Part shown: in pieces, positions 9,034 to 18,948 of the stretch
How positions within the stretch are numbered: the stretch's first letter is position 1
Layout: the number at the start of each line of letters is the position of its first letter
Source: Calditrichia bacterium
GTDB lineage: Bacteria; Calditrichota; Calditrichia; Calditrichales; Calditrichaceae
DNA: 64,000 nt
Direction of reading: 5' to 3'
Assembly (NCBI GenBank): GCA_026983775.1
Contig: JALSTK010000006.1
Span: 30,810-94,809, forward strand
Position numbers and translations under genes: made by a program
Notes under the pieces: model-generated
What the model was told of the DNA's origin: nothing
Databases searched by the model: none
What the model saw: the letters and a program-made list of their open reading frames with translations, nothing else

Positions 9034-10599
9034 TTATTCCCATTCAATGGTTGCCGGTGGTTTGGAACTGACGTCGTAAACGACCCGGTTAATGCCCGGC
9101 ACTTCGTTAATAATCCGATTGGATATCCGGCTTATTAAATCATAAGGCATGGGATACCAATCGGCCGTCATCCCGTCCATGCTGGTTACGGCCCGCAAGG
9201 CAACCACATTTTCATAGGTTCGCTGGTCGCCCATAACTCCGACACTTTGTACAGGTAAAAGTACGGCAAAAGCCTGCCATATCTTGTTATATTCGTCCGC
9301 ATTGTGCAATTCGTTAATAAAAATAGCATCCGCTTTTTGTAAAAGAGCAACGCGTTGCGGGGTGATTTCACCTAAAATGCGAACGGCCAAACCCGGTCCC
9401 GGAAAAGGATGCCGACCGATGAGGGTCTCAGGCATTTCCAATTGCCGTCCCACCTGACGTACTTCATCTTTAAACAATTCACGTAAGGGCTCGATCAGCT
9501 TAAAATCGAAATGTTCGGGTAACCCGCCCACATTATGGTGCGACTTGATAGTGGCCGACGGCCCTTTGAAAGAGACACTCTCAATAACATCCGGATAAAG
9601 GGTACCCTGGGCTAAGAAATCAAAATGGCCCAGGCGTTTCGCCTCTTCTTCAAAGATGCGGATAAATTCATTACCGATTATTTTCCGTTTTTGTTCCGGA
9701 TCGGTAACGCCTTGCAATTTATTATAAAAGCGCCGACGGCTATTGACGGAGGTCAAATTAATGTCGAAATATTGGGAAAAAACGCGTTCCACCTCCTCCG
9801 CTTCCCGCTGTCTGAGCAAGCCCGTATCTACAAACATACAATGCAGTTGATTCCCGATGGCCCGATGCAGAAGTACTGCGACTACACTCGAATCCACGCC
9901 GCCGCTCAAGGCACAGAGAACCTTTCGGTCTCCAACTTCTAAGCGGATCCTTTTCACGCTTTCCTCAATAAACGATTGAGGCGACCAATCACCTTGGCAA
10001 CGACAAATTTCAAACAGGAAATTGGCAATGATCCGGGCTCCATATTCGGTATGAACCACTTCGGGATGAAACTGAAGTCCGTAAACGGTTCGCGTTGCAT
10101 TCTCAATGGCCGCATACGGAGAATTATCGGTTCGGGCAATGGTATGAAATTCGGAGGGAAGGGCCGATACCTTATCCCCGTGACTCATCCAGACCTTACT
10201 TTCTTTCGGAACGTTTTTAAAAAGGGGGTTTTCCAGCGATAGATGAAGTTCGGCCGGACCATATTCTTTCTCTTTAGCGGGAGCCACCGTTCCGCCAAAC
10301 AAATGGGTGATTAATTGCAATCCGTAACAAATACCCAGAACCGGTACGCCCAGGGTGAAGAGTTCCGCATCGATTTGGGGTGCTTCCTGCTCATATACGG
10401 AAGAAGGGCCGCCGGAGAGAATGATCCCTTTTAAGTTCTCAGTATTCAGAGAATGAAGGTTTACATTAAAGGGATGGATTTCACAATAAACTTGTTGTTC
10501 CCGGATTCGGCGGGCAATAAGCTGAGTGTACTGGGAACCGAAGTCCAGGATGATAACGGTTTCGTGACCCGTAACGGCTATTCTGTCCGGAAGCGCCAT
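9034..10599 (-). CDS. guaA: GMP synthase (glutamine-hydrolysing)
   Basis: Converts XMP to GMP with glutamine as nitrogen donor. 521 residues. The class I amidotransferase domain is at about 14-200 ([18 protein letters not shown], nucleophile Cys in [14 protein letters not shown] with the triad histidine). The ATP pyrophosphatase P-loop is [12 protein letters not shown]. The dimerisation domain ends KPPATIEWE, typical of bacterial GuaA. The start used ([11 protein letters not shown]) overlaps surE by 22 bases and adds about 13 residues before the conserved core; a GTG at residue 10 ([13 protein letters not shown]) is an alternative start. Confidence 0.98.
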   Translation of the reverse strand: MALPDRIAVTGHETVIILDFGSQYTQLIARRIREQQVYCEIHPFNVNLHSLNTENLKGIILSGGPSSVYEQEAPQIDAELFTLGVPVLGICYGLQLITHLFGGTVAPAKEKEYGPAELHLSLENPLFKNVPKESKVWMSHGDKVSALPSEFHTIARTDNSPYAAIENATRTVYGLQFHPEVVHTEYGARIIANFLFEICRCQGDWSPQSFIEESVKRIRLEVGDRKVLCALSGGVDSSVVAVLLHRAIGNQLHCMFVDTGLLRQREAEEVERVFSQYFDINLTSVNSRRRFYNKLQGVTDPEQKRKIIGNEFIRIFEEEAKRLGHFDFLAQGTLYPDVIESVSFKGPSATIKSHHNVGGLPEHFDFKLIEPLRELFKDEVRQVGRQLEMPETLIGRHPFPGPGLAVRILGEITPQRVALLQKADAIFINELHNADEYNKIWQAFAVLLPVQSVGVMGDQRTYENVVALRAVTSMDGMTADWYPMPYDLISRISNRIINEVPGINRVVYDVSSKPPATIEWE

Positions 10600-11348
10600 G
10601 TTTTTAATTCCTCGCTAAAATGATGGTTGGTCAGATCGTAGTGAATGGGAGTCACAGAAACCTTATTGTGCATCACAACGATATCGTCTACATCATCATC
10701 CGTATCCAGGATCATCCGTTTCCCGGTGAGCCAATAATAGGTGCGATTGTTGGGATCCGTGCGTCGATCAAAGGATTCCTCATAGCGGCCTTTCCCCTGG
10801 CGGGTGATCTCGATGCCTTCAATCTCGGATTCGGGGACGGCGGGCACGTTTACATTGAGCAAGGTTCCGGAAGGTAAACCGTTCTCAATGATTTTGCTTG
10901 CCATGGAACGGGCTATTTTTTTGGCATAGGAGAATTCCTGTTTGCTGAAGGAGGCCAGCGATACGGCCAGAGAAGGAATTCCCATAATCGTTCCTTCGGC
11001 TGCCGCAGAAACCGTACCCGAATAAATAATATTAATGGCCGTATTGGGGCCCTGATTTATACCGCTTACAACCAGGTCGGGTTTTTTCTTGAGCAGGCAA
11101 TGAACACCCAATTTCACGCAATCGGCTGGTGTGCCGTTTACGGCATAACCGAAGAAACGACCCTGGCGATCGATTTCCTGGACACGGAGGGGGTCGGACA
11201 GAGTGATGGCATGGCCCACAGCACTTTTTTCGGCAACCGGAGCAACGACAATTACCTGCCCGAGATCATTTAATGCTTCCTTAAGATGCCAGATACCGGG
11301 TGCATAAATACCGTCGTCATTCGTAATTAAAATGGATAAGTCCGGCAT
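10578..11348 (-). CDS. surE: 5'/3'-nucleotidase SurE
   Basis: Survival protein SurE, a metal-dependent phosphatase acting on nucleoside monophosphates. 256 residues, the usual length. Signature motifs: [21 protein letters not shown] (metal-binding NDD), [55 protein letters not shown] (SGIN motif). It sits between accD and guaA in the leftward run and overlaps the start of guaA, so the two are probably co-translated. Confidence 0.96.
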   Translation of the reverse strand: MPDLSILITNDDGIYAPGIWHLKEALNDLGQVIVVAPVAEKSAVGHAITLSDPLRVQEIDRQGRFFGYAVNGTPADCVKLGVHCLLKKKPDLVVSGINQGPNTAINIIYSGTVSAAAEGTIMGIPSLAVSLASFSKQEFSYAKKIARSMASKIIENGLPSGTLLNVNVPAVPESEIEGIEITRQGKGRYEESFDRRTDPNNRTYYWLTGKRMILDTDDDVDDIVVMHNKVSVTPIHYDLTNHHFSEELKTWRFRTE

Positions 11349-11391
11349 GAATGATTCGCTTTTAATTGGTGCGTCCTGAGTTTAATTTTGA

Positions 11392-12246
11392 TTAAGCCAC
11401 ATTGTTCTGGTGAGCGAAGAAATCCAGCAGGCTGGCAATTCGCTGTTTTAATTCATGGCGATGAACGATGATGTCGATAAAACCGTGATCCTGAACGAAT
11501 TCGGACCTCTGGAATCCGGGCGGCAGGTCCTGACCGATTGTTTGTTTAATGACCCGCGGGCCGGCAAAGCCAATCAGAGCACCCGGCTCGGCAATATGAA
11601 CATCGCCCAGCATAGCGTAACTGGCGGTAGTACCGCCGGTAGTCGGATTGGTCAAAATTGAAATATATGGGATCTTATGTTCGGCCAGACGGGCCAGCTT
11701 GGCGCTGGTTTTGGCCATCTGCATCAAACTCAATATACCCTCATGCATACGGGCTCCGCCGGAAGAAGAAAGGATCAGCATCGGCTGTTTGTTCTCCAGG
11801 GCAAGATCAATTGCTCTTGAAATTTTTTCACCGACAACAGAACCCATGCTGCCACCCAGAAATTTAAAATCCATTAAAGCCATGACTACTTTGTGCTTCT
11901 CGATCTGGCCCGTACCGGTAACGACCGCTTCGTTCATTCCGGTTTTTTTAACGGTAGCCTTGTACTTATCGCTGTATTTTCGGGAATCTTTAAAATTAAG
12001 CGGATCGGCTGCCTTCATGCTCTGATTAAATTCAGTAAACGTACCCTTATCAAACAAAATAGAGATATAGATATCACTACCTATGCGGAAATGGAAATCA
12101 CATTTAGGACAGACATAGAGCTTTTTTTCCAGTTCCTTTTTGTAGATAATTTCTCCGCAATTATCACATTTTATCCATAATCCATCGGGTAATTCTTTTT
12201 TCTCAACCGGTTTAAGAGCCTCTTTTTTTCTTTTAAACCAATCCAT
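11392..12246 (-). CDS. accD: Acetyl-CoA carboxylase carboxyltransferase subunit beta
   Basis: Beta subunit of the carboxyltransferase that makes malonyl-CoA for fatty-acid synthesis. 284 residues. The zinc ribbon is complete (Cys27, Cys30, Cys46, Cys49 in IKCDNC and VCPKCDFHF). The crotonase-like carboxyltransferase core shows MDFKFLGGSMGSVVGEKI, LSSSGGARMHEGILSLMQMAKTSAA-type sequence and NPTTGGTTASYAMLGDVHIAEPGALIGFAG. The partner accA is not in the window. It lies between rimI (17-base gap) and surE (43-base gap) in one leftward gene run. Confidence 0.97.
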   Translation of the reverse strand: MDWFKRKKEALKPVEKKELPDGLWIKCDNCGEIIYKKELEKKLYVCPKCDFHFRIGSDIYISILFDKGTFTEFNQSMKAADPLNFKDSRKYSDKYKATVKKTGMNEAVVTGTGQIEKHKVVMALMDFKFLGGSMGSVVGEKISRAIDLALENKQPMLILSSSGGARMHEGILSLMQMAKTSAKLARLAEHKIPYISILTNPTTGGTTASYAMLGDVHIAEPGALIGFAGPRVIKQTIGQDLPPGFQRSEFVQDHGFIDIIVHRHELKQRIASLLDFFAHQNNVA

Positions 12247-12263
12247 AAATGCCCCTTATCGAA

Positions 12264-12710
12264 TTAAATGTTCTTTCTTATTTTATTGACCATTACCAAG
12301 GCATCTTCTCCGTCTTCATAATAGGCGCTACGAACATAGAGCGCTTCAAATCCGTTCTTTTTATATAAAGCGATGGCCGGTTTATTCGAAATCCGAACTT
12401 CGAGAAAAGCCTCCTGGTAAGCACTGAATTTTTTTAAAATATGATCCAATAAAAGTTGTCCGTACCCTTTCCTTCTTTGCTCCGCTACAATGGCAAAGTT
12501 ACTGATATGTAATTCACCGCTAAAATGCCAGACTACGGCATAGCCGATGATTTTTTCTCCTTCCTGCATGATACAGGGATAGGAAATATTTTTATTTTCA
12601 ATTTCCGCTAAAAAATGGTTTTCCGTCCAGGCATCTTTAAAAATTGTTTTTTCCAGATGGACTATTTGCGGAACATCATCCTTTTTCATCCTTCTGAACC
12701 GGATATTCAT
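12264..12710 (-). CDS. rimI: Ribosomal-protein S18 alanine N-acetyltransferase-type GNAT enzyme
   Basis: 148-residue GNAT acetyltransferase. The acetyl-CoA loop is NFAIVAEQRRKGYGQLLLDHIL (Q/RxxGxG/A motif), followed by AFLEVRISNKPAIALYKKNGFEALYVRSAYYEDGEDALVM, which fits the RimI profile with the conserved tyrosine pair. RimI acetylates the N-terminus of ribosomal protein S18. The gene overlaps tsaB by 4 bases; the tsaE-tsaB-rimI order is a very common bacterial arrangement and supports the name. Confidence 0.93.
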   Translation of the reverse strand: MNIRFRRMKKDDVPQIVHLEKTIFKDAWTENHFLAEIENKNISYPCIMQEGEKIIGYAVVWHFSGELHISNFAIVAEQRRKGYGQLLLDHILKKFSAYQEAFLEVRISNKPAIALYKKNGFEALYVRSAYYEDGEDALVMVNKIRKNI

Positions 12711-13393
12711 AGCACTCCGGCAAAGGGTCTGATATAAAGAGGTTCGATGTTCTCCGGATCGTCTGCTCCGGCAGTTTTGAATTTTTCGTCGCCCAGTATC
12801 GCCAGATAATGTGCCGGATAATCGGCCTTGGCATGGAGTAAAACATTTTTTTGCTCAAGCAGCTCCACGGTTTCTTTATCTAAATGAAGACTATGATGCA
12901 CAATCAGCTGTCCATGGGCTTCGATCTCGGATGCCAATTGTTCTTTGGCAACAACCTGATGTCTTTCCAATTCACTAAGCAGACCACCTGTAAAACGATG
13001 ACGTGCCAGGTAAACTTCTCCCCGCCGGGCCTCGATAGCAGTGTAAACAGGTTCCTCTTTTAATGATCTCTGTAAAGATAATATTTGATGGTTGGAAATG
13101 CCAACCAAAGGTATGTTTTGTCCCAGACAAAAACCCTGGGCAAAACTCAAACCGATACGTAAACCGGTAAATGATCCCGGGCCGAGAGCAATGACAACTA
13201 AGCGGATATTTTCCTTATTGAATTTTTGCAGTTTGTCCACATTTCTTAAGAAAGCCAGACCCTGTTCGATGATTTGTCCCAATATAGTGGCATGCTGCAA
13301 GGGTAATTCCAGATTGTATTCGAGCAAAGTCCGCTCTTCATAACGAAAGGCAATGCTGCACAAAATATCCGAGGTTTCAATGGCTAAGATCAT
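12707..13393 (-). CDS. tsaB: tRNA threonylcarbamoyladenosine biosynthesis protein TsaB
   Basis: Non-catalytic partner of TsaD in making t6A at position 37 of ANN-decoding tRNAs. 228 residues with an ASKHA fold: MILAIETSDILCSIAF, VVIALGPGSFTGLRIGLSFAQGFCLG (the GPGSFTGLRIG motif is diagnostic), and DPENIEPLYIRPF near the end. It overlaps tsaE upstream and rimI downstream by 4 bases each, so the three are translationally coupled. tsaD and tsaC are not in the window. Confidence 0.96.
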   Translation of the reverse strand: MILAIETSDILCSIAFRYEERTLLEYNLELPLQHATILGQIIEQGLAFLRNVDKLQKFNKENIRLVVIALGPGSFTGLRIGLSFAQGFCLGQNIPLVGISNHQILSLQRSLKEEPVYTAIEARRGEVYLARHRFTGGLLSELERHQVVAKEQLASEIEAHGQLIVHHSLHLDKETVELLEQKNVLLHAKADYPAHYLAILGDEKFKTAGADDPENIEPLYIRPFAGVL

Positions 13394-13827
13394 GGGCTTT
13401 TCTGTTTAGACCGTTTAAAAAAGCTGAAAATCCGTTTATCATTTTGCATGTCAATTTTAATTTCAAAAAAATCATCCAAACGATTTTCAATCAGTTCCGG
13501 CCATTCGATAAAGGTTACGGCTCCCGTATAAAGGACTTCTTCCCAGCCCAGATTATCCAGCTCAAGAGGGTCCTCAATACGGTAAAGATCGATATGGTTA
13601 ACCGGCTGCGTGCCGCTGTATTGATTGATAATTGTGAAAGTCGGGCTCACCGCTGGTTGATCCGTGTGCCATAATCTACAGATGGCTTTCACTAAAAATG
13701 TTTTTCCACTACCCAATTCCCCTTTGAGCAATACAACATCGTTGGGCTTTAAATAGGTGATCAGAGCTTTAGCAATCTGCTCTGTGTCTTCCGGATTCCG
13801 GGCTTCATACCGATCGATTAGCTTCAT
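13390..13827 (-). CDS. tsaE: tRNA threonylcarbamoyladenosine biosynthesis ATPase TsaE
   Basis: 145-residue P-loop ATPase of the t6A pathway. The Walker A motif is LLKGELGSGKTFLVKAI. VSPTFTIINQY and HIDLYRIEDPLELDNLGWEEVLYTGAVTFIEWPELIENRL are family signatures (HxDxYR and the IEWPE Walker-B-like motif). It is the first gene of the leftward run tsaE-tsaB-rimI-accD-surE-guaA-glmS, with about 90 bases of non-coding sequence between it and the hybrid kinase gene upstream. Confidence 0.97.
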   Translation of the reverse strand: MKLIDRYEARNPEDTEQIAKALITYLKPNDVVLLKGELGSGKTFLVKAICRLWHTDQPAVSPTFTIINQYSGTQPVNHIDLYRIEDPLELDNLGWEEVLYTGAVTFIEWPELIENRLDDFFEIKIDMQNDKRIFSFFKRSKQKSP

Positions 13828-13915
13828 GGATAGTTTGAGTAATTGTTAAAGCTTTTGAAGTTAAATGAAAAAGGATACGAAGGCAAGTAAAGGGATTTAA
13901 ATATTTAGAAGAGGT

Positions 13916-16900
13916 TCAATTCGATAATTTAATATCACGGGTCATTACTCTTTGAACCGTGCGAAGCAGTTGTTTCACATTATAGGGCTTAGCTACAACG
14001 CCTTTGAATCCGTATTGTTCGTATTCGGCCATAATTGTATCGTTGGAATATCCGCTGGAAACAATGGCTTTAATCGTAGGATCAAATTTGAGTAATTCCT
14101 TAATAGTCCGTTTGCCTCCCATACCGCCGGGGATGGTTAAGTCCATGATAAATAGATCGATGGGATGATGGTTGTTCATGAATTCCTGATAGACCCGGAG
14201 AACTTCCTGTCCGTCCTGGCACAAGGTGACCGTATACCCGTGGCTTTCTAAAATTTCTTTAATCAATTCGCGGACACTGACTTCATCATCCAAAACCAAA
14301 ATATGACCGCTTTGTTGCTCGAAACGTTCAATAGTCGGTTCATTGGAATGATCGATTTGGTGCTCTGCTGCAGGAAGGTAAAAAATGAACTGGGCCCCCT
14401 TGCCTAATTCGGATTCTACGGTGATATGCCCGTCATGTTTTTTGATAATGGAATAGGTCGAAGCCAGACCAAGCCCGCTGCCTTTTTGTTTCGTAGAGAA
14501 ATAGGGATCAAAGATACGCTCGAAATTTTCTTTTTTAATTCCTATTCCCGTATCACGGAAAACAATCTTTACATAACGTCCTTCATGCAGAGGTAAGGAA
14601 CGGTTGCGGTGAATAATAATATTTTCCGCTTTAATAAATATATCTCCGCCTTCGGGCATGGCCTGCATGGCATTGATCGACAGGTTATTGAGCACCTGAT
14701 TGATTTGGCCTTCGTCGATTTCCACAGACCATAAATTTTGTTCGATATCAATATGAGCCCGTACATTGGACCCTCTAAGGGCAAAATCGACGGAAGAAAC
14801 AATCAACTCCTGGACGGAGGATGCTTTTTTTATGGGAGTGCCGCCTTTGGAGAAGGTCAGTAATTGTTGAGTCAGACCCTGGGCACGCAAAGAGGCTTCT
14901 TCCGCCTTTTTGAGAAGGGAATGCGCTTTAAGCTGGTCCCCGCTCTGAAGCGTGATATTTGCCAGTGAAATATTTCCGATGATCGCCGTTAGAATATTAT
15001 TGAAATCATGGGCCAGGCCCCCCGCTAAGACACCTAAAGATTCCAGTTTGCGGATCTTAAGTAATTCATCTTCCAGTTCTTTCTTTTCGGACACGTCTTC
15101 GAAGGCGATTACCGTACCCCGGATTCTTTTACCGAGTGTCCGAACCGGGGCACAGGTAAAAGAAACCAAATATTCTTCACCCTTCAGGGTGCGAAAAATA
15201 ACCGGTTTTTCAGTCTGATATAATTCACCGCTTTCGATTACCCGTTGTACGGGTTCATCTTTAAATCGTTTACCCTGCTCGGTGAACAAGGTACCGACTT
15301 TATTGACCGGTTGACCGAAAAGATCGATTTCCAGTTGGCCCAGTATCATTTCTGCAGAACGGTTTACCAGGACAATTTTGCCCTCCATATCGGTGGCAAT
15401 GACACCCTCGGCCAGGCTGCTCAAGGTAGCCTGGAGGCGTTCCTTCTCTTCTATGAGTTGTTTCTGGGCGATATTTTGTTCGGTAACATCCCTGCCGATG
15501 ATCAGCAAAGCTTTTCGTGAACCGTCTTCGTTGAACAGAGGGACTTTAATGACATCGAAGACTTTTTGCTGGCTGCCTGCCAGGGGGATTATTTCTTCGT
15601 TACGGAACAGGCTGCCTTTTTGCCAGGTCAGCTCATCGCTGGCTGCCGATTGGGAAAAGATTTTTTTATAGAAAGGGCTCAATTCCGCCAGTTCCGAATC
15701 GGTCTTTCCTGAGTAAGGTTTACCGTCGAGTTGAAATAAACGTATGGTAAAGCTATTAGCCATTAGCCAGCGTCCCCGGCCATCTTTGAAGCAGACGATA
15801 TCGGGCATGGAATCGATAAAAGTTCGCAGACGCGTTTCATTTTCAATTAAGGCCTCTTCCGCATTCTTGCGGTTGGTGATATCAAAGGCGGTGCCCAGAG
15901 CCGCCGGTTGTCCCTTGTATATGATCGGCCGGGCCGAAAAATCTATCCAGCGAATGGCCCCGTCCGGTTTCAGCAGCATCATTTCATATCGTTCGGGAAC
16001 CTGCTGCCCGGCCTGGCGATCCCGGCCCCGTTTTTTAACTAATTCCCGATAGTCAGGGTGAACCACTTCCCAGAAATTCATGGTTAGAAGCTCTTCTTCA
16101 GAATAACCGGTAAGTTCGCTGGTAGTCGGATTGACATAGACAAATTTCGTTCCCTGGTAAATAAAAATAGACGAAGAAGTGGATTCGGTCAGGGCCCGGA
16201 ACAAGCTTTCATTTTCCTTAAGTACCTGGTAAGCAATCTGCACCCGGTCTTTCTCCGCCTCTAATTGTTTGGTGCGTTGCGATATCTTGATTTCCAATAA
16301 TTTGTTTTCTCTGCGGATGCGTCGGATATGGAAAAGATGAAAAGCAAAAGCGAGCAGGGCAATAAAAGCGGCAATAAGTAAATAGAACCACCATTTCTGC
16401 CAGAAAGGCGCCAAAATTTCAAAGGAAAATTGAGCGGTTTTTAAACTGCTTTGCCCCCGGGCGTTCAGAGCCTGTACTTTAAAGATGTATTTGCCCGGGG
16501 GAATACCCACATACGTGGCGTAATGCTGATCAGTAGGTAAAGACCAATCCTCATCTAAACCATCTACTCTATATCGATAACGGATCGATTGGGCATTCGA
16601 AAAGTAGGGTCCGATGAAGTTAAAAGTCAGATAGTTCTGGTTGTATGGTAAGAGGGAGCCCTCTTTGATATACTTATTTTTCGTTCCCAAAAGAACATTT
16701 TCCAGGACGATCTTGGGAGGTACGGCAGCAGGGACTTCCCGTTCTTCATGGTAACAGACCAGACCGGCAATCGTTCCGATCCATAAATTGCCGAAGCGGT
16801 CTTCATAAAAAGCATTTTGGTTCACTTCCTGGCCGAGGAAGCCTTCATTTAAACCGAAATGTTGCAAAGAAGAATCCTTACCGGAAAACCGATCCAGACC

Positions 16901-18670
16901 GCGACTCGTGCCGAACCAGATGTTATGATGTTTATCCATTCCTATGGTAAAGACATTTTCACCGCTGAGCCCGTTTTTCAGTGAGAAATGTCGGATTACG
17001 GAATCGGCACATTCGTAGACACCGGAGCCGCTGGTAGCAATCCAATAATGTCCTTGCCCATCCTCGGTTAACATGGTGGGTATTATGGACTCATTGGTGC
17101 TTTTATGGAAAGGAATGAAAGTGTTCCCGTCATATTTCAGCAGCCCTGCCTCTTTAGTAGATAAAACAATGTCGCCGTTCCGGGAAATGTAAATGCTGTT
17201 GATCTTATTGCTGGGCAAGCCTTGCGGTGCCAGATAATTACGGATTTTATAATTCCACGGCTGAATTCTTGAGACCCCTCTTTCCAGAGTGGCCACCCAA
17301 ATGTTTTTATTCCGATCTTGCTTTATATCCACAATATAGTCGGAAGCCAGACCGTTTTGGGTACTGAAATATTTTTTTATCCCGAACCATTGATTAAAAA
17401 CAAGCAAACCGCCTCCGTAGAGTCCGGCCCATATGTCTCCGTTTCGGGCCAGCATTAGAGAGGTTACAAAAGCGGTTTTAAGTCCGTTCTTCTTGCTTAT
17501 GGTATGAATTTTCTGAAGGTATCTGCCCTGTTTTTCCATTCTGTAGATGGTAATACCCCCTTCGGTAGCAACCCAGAGTCGTCCTTTAAGGTCTTCAACC
17601 GTTCGCCAGACCGTATTGTTTAAAAGACCCTCGGCCGTGGTGAATAATTCGAAGTTACCGGGTCGGTATTTATTAACCCCGCCTCCCCAGGTCCCGAAGT
17701 ACATATTCCCTTCACGATCCTGGTAAATGGCGGATACGCCATTATAACTCAGGCCGTTCTTTTCCGTAATATTGCTAATTACAGCCGGAATTGTACCGTC
17801 GGCAGCATGCTCAATCATCGAGACGCCGGAGAAGGTGCCGATCCACAGGTTCCCTTTCCTGTCCTGATAGATATCCCATACCCATTTCCCGGCCAAACCG
17901 TTTCGCGGGGAATACTGGAATCGAACGGAGGCAAATTCTTCTTCGGGCAGCAGAAACAGACCGGAATCGCGGGTTCCCACCCAGACCCGTTGCCGGTTGT
18001 CTTTCAGCAAGGCAGAGAGATTATCGGAGGGCAGACCCTGTCTCCTGGTGAGTATCCGCAAGGAAGCGGGCTCTTTAAAATGTCCGGTATCTATTCTTAC
18101 CAGACCCTTATCGGTGGCCAGATATACATATTGATCGACACAGATCACGTCGCGAACCACATTGCTGGGTAATCCGTTCGTTTCATTTATTAAGTAAGCA
18201 TCGCCTTTTTTATAACAAAGTACACCCCCCTGCCCCAGACCGATCCAGATATGTCCGTTCCTGTCTTTAGCGATTCCTGTTACCGGGTGATGCCGGGACA
18301 GGCTATCCAGTAGAATAGGGGTAAAGGTTCTTGTTTTAAAATTATATTTGGTGAGATTGCCGTCCGTATGTCCGAAGAATATTGTGCCGTCCGAATCTTG
18401 AAAGCTGCAATTTAAATCATTAAACGCCAATCCATCCCAGTGGCTGAAAGTTCGGAATTGTAATCCGTCGAAACGGGAAAGTCCGTCCGCCGTACCGAAC
18501 CAGAGAAAACCGGCGCTATCCTGGACAATTGTTTTTACCTGGGATTGGGCAAGGCCGGATTCGACGTTATAGGCCACTATCGGCAATTTCTGAGCGTAGG
18601 TACGATGGGATAATACTATCACAAAAATAAAAATGAAGGCGATTAAAGAATTAAAACCAGAATTTTTCAT
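13916..18670 (-). CDS. Giant hybrid two-component sensor with regulator-propeller input
   Basis: 1584 residues. A signal peptide (ending TYAQ) is followed by about 650 residues of regulator-propeller repeats (recurring QDSAGFLWFGTADGLSRF type units), which form a periplasmic double propeller. Then come a Y_Y_Y domain (about 700-765), one membrane segment (WWFYLLIAAFIALLAFAFHLF), a short coil, and three PAS domains. A HisKA domain has its phosphorylated histidine in GGLAHDFNNIL. The HATPase domain shows DTGIGI and GSGLGLAS, and a C-terminal receiver has its aspartate in LFIMDLTIPG. Related proteins in Bacteroidota sense glycan breakdown products, but those usually end in AraC DNA-binding domains; this one ends in a receiver and so must signal through another protein. 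It lies downstream of porX on the same strand. Confidence 0.95.
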   Translation of the reverse strand: MKNSGFNSLIAFIFIFVIVLSHRTYAQKLPIVAYNVESGLAQSQVKTIVQDSAGFLWFGTADGLSRFDGLQFRTFSHWDGLAFNDLNCSFQDSDGTIFFGHTDGNLTKYNFKTRTFTPILLDSLSRHHPVTGIAKDRNGHIWIGLGQGGVLCYKKGDAYLINETNGLPSNVVRDVICVDQYVYLATDKGLVRIDTGHFKEPASLRILTRRQGLPSDNLSALLKDNRQRVWVGTRDSGLFLLPEEEFASVRFQYSPRNGLAGKWVWDIYQDRKGNLWIGTFSGVSMIEHAADGTIPAVISNITEKNGLSYNGVSAIYQDREGNMYFGTWGGGVNKYRPGNFELFTTAEGLLNNTVWRTVEDLKGRLWVATEGGITIYRMEKQGRYLQKIHTISKKNGLKTAFVTSLMLARNGDIWAGLYGGGLLVFNQWFGIKKYFSTQNGLASDYIVDIKQDRNKNIWVATLERGVSRIQPWNYKIRNYLAPQGLPSNKINSIYISRNGDIVLSTKEAGLLKYDGNTFIPFHKSTNESIIPTMLTEDGQGHYWIATSGSGVYECADSVIRHFSLKNGLSGENVFTIGMDKHHNIWFGTSRGLDRFSGKDSSLQHFGLNEGFLGQEVNQNAFYEDRFGNLWIGTIAGLVCYHEEREVPAAVPPKIVLENVLLGTKNKYIKEGSLLPYNQNYLTFNFIGPYFSNAQSIRYRYRVDGLDEDWSLPTDQHYATYVGIPPGKYIFKVQALNARGQSSLKTAQFSFEILAPFWQKWWFYLLIAAFIALLAFAFHLFHIRRIRRENKLLEIKISQRTKQLEAEKDRVQIAYQVLKENESLFRALTESTSSSIFIYQGTKFVYVNPTTSELTGYSEEELLTMNFWEVVHPDYRELVKKRGRDRQAGQQVPERYEMMLLKPDGAIRWIDFSARPIIYKGQPAALGTAFDITNRKNAEEALIENETRLRTFIDSMPDIVCFKDGRGRWLMANSFTIRLFQLDGKPYSGKTDSELAELSPFYKKIFSQSAASDELTWQKGSLFRNEEIIPLAGSQQKVFDVIKVPLFNEDGSRKALLIIGRDVTEQNIAQKQLIEEKERLQATLSSLAEGVIATDMEGKIVLVNRSAEMILGQLEIDLFGQPVNKVGTLFTEQGKRFKDEPVQRVIESGELYQTEKPVIFRTLKGEEYLVSFTCAPVRTLGKRIRGTVIAFEDVSEKKELEDELLKIRKLESLGVLAGGLAHDFNNILTAIIGNISLANITLQSGDQLKAHSLLKKAEEASLRAQGLTQQLLTFSKGGTPIKKASSVQELIVSSVDFALRGSNVRAHIDIEQNLWSVEIDEGQINQVLNNLSINAMQAMPEGGDIFIKAENIIIHRNRSLPLHEGRYVKIVFRDTGIGIKKENFERIFDPYFSTKQKGSGLGLASTYSIIKKHDGHITVESELGKGAQFIFYLPAAEHQIDHSNEPTIERFEQQSGHILVLDDEVSVRELIKEILESHGYTVTLCQDGQEVLRVYQEFMNNHHPIDLFIMDLTIPGGMGGKRTIKELLKFDPTIKAIVSSGYSNDTIMAEYEQYGFKGVVAKPYNVKQLLRTVQRVMTRDIKLSN

Positions 18671-18948
18671 GGATCTATTAAATTTAGCCTGTTGCGAATT
18701 TCAGCGTTATCTTTTACTCGGCATAAACGGGATTTTTTTTAACTAAATCTTTTTAAGCTGCCCGGTAAGGTTGAATTCTGATCCATGCCGAATGGTACCT
18801 AAATGTTTTACAACCCCGGAAAATCACTGTTCATATACGATATGGGTAGCTCCCGGGAAGGTTCGGGTCGATCGAAACCTTACCCTCTACAGGATTTGTA
18901 AAGATAGAAAGGTAAAAAGGAATTAGGACTAAATCAAATTATGGAGGT
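18671..18948. other. Intergenic gap between porX and the hybrid kinase gene
   Basis: 278 bases without a credible gene. It contains an imperfect hairpin at about 18857-18880 (AAGGTTCG / CGAAACCTT, one bulged base) and a short palindrome CATAT-ACG-ATATG at 18833-18845. Neither is followed by a T-tract on the minus strand, so neither is a classical terminator. The hybrid kinase promoter should lie here. No riboswitch was recognised. Confidence 0.5.

Noticed and set aside
18857..18880. Hairpin in the porX-hybrid kinase gap as a terminator
   Set aside because: One arm has a bulge and no T-tract follows on the minus strand; kept only as a note in the gap entry.
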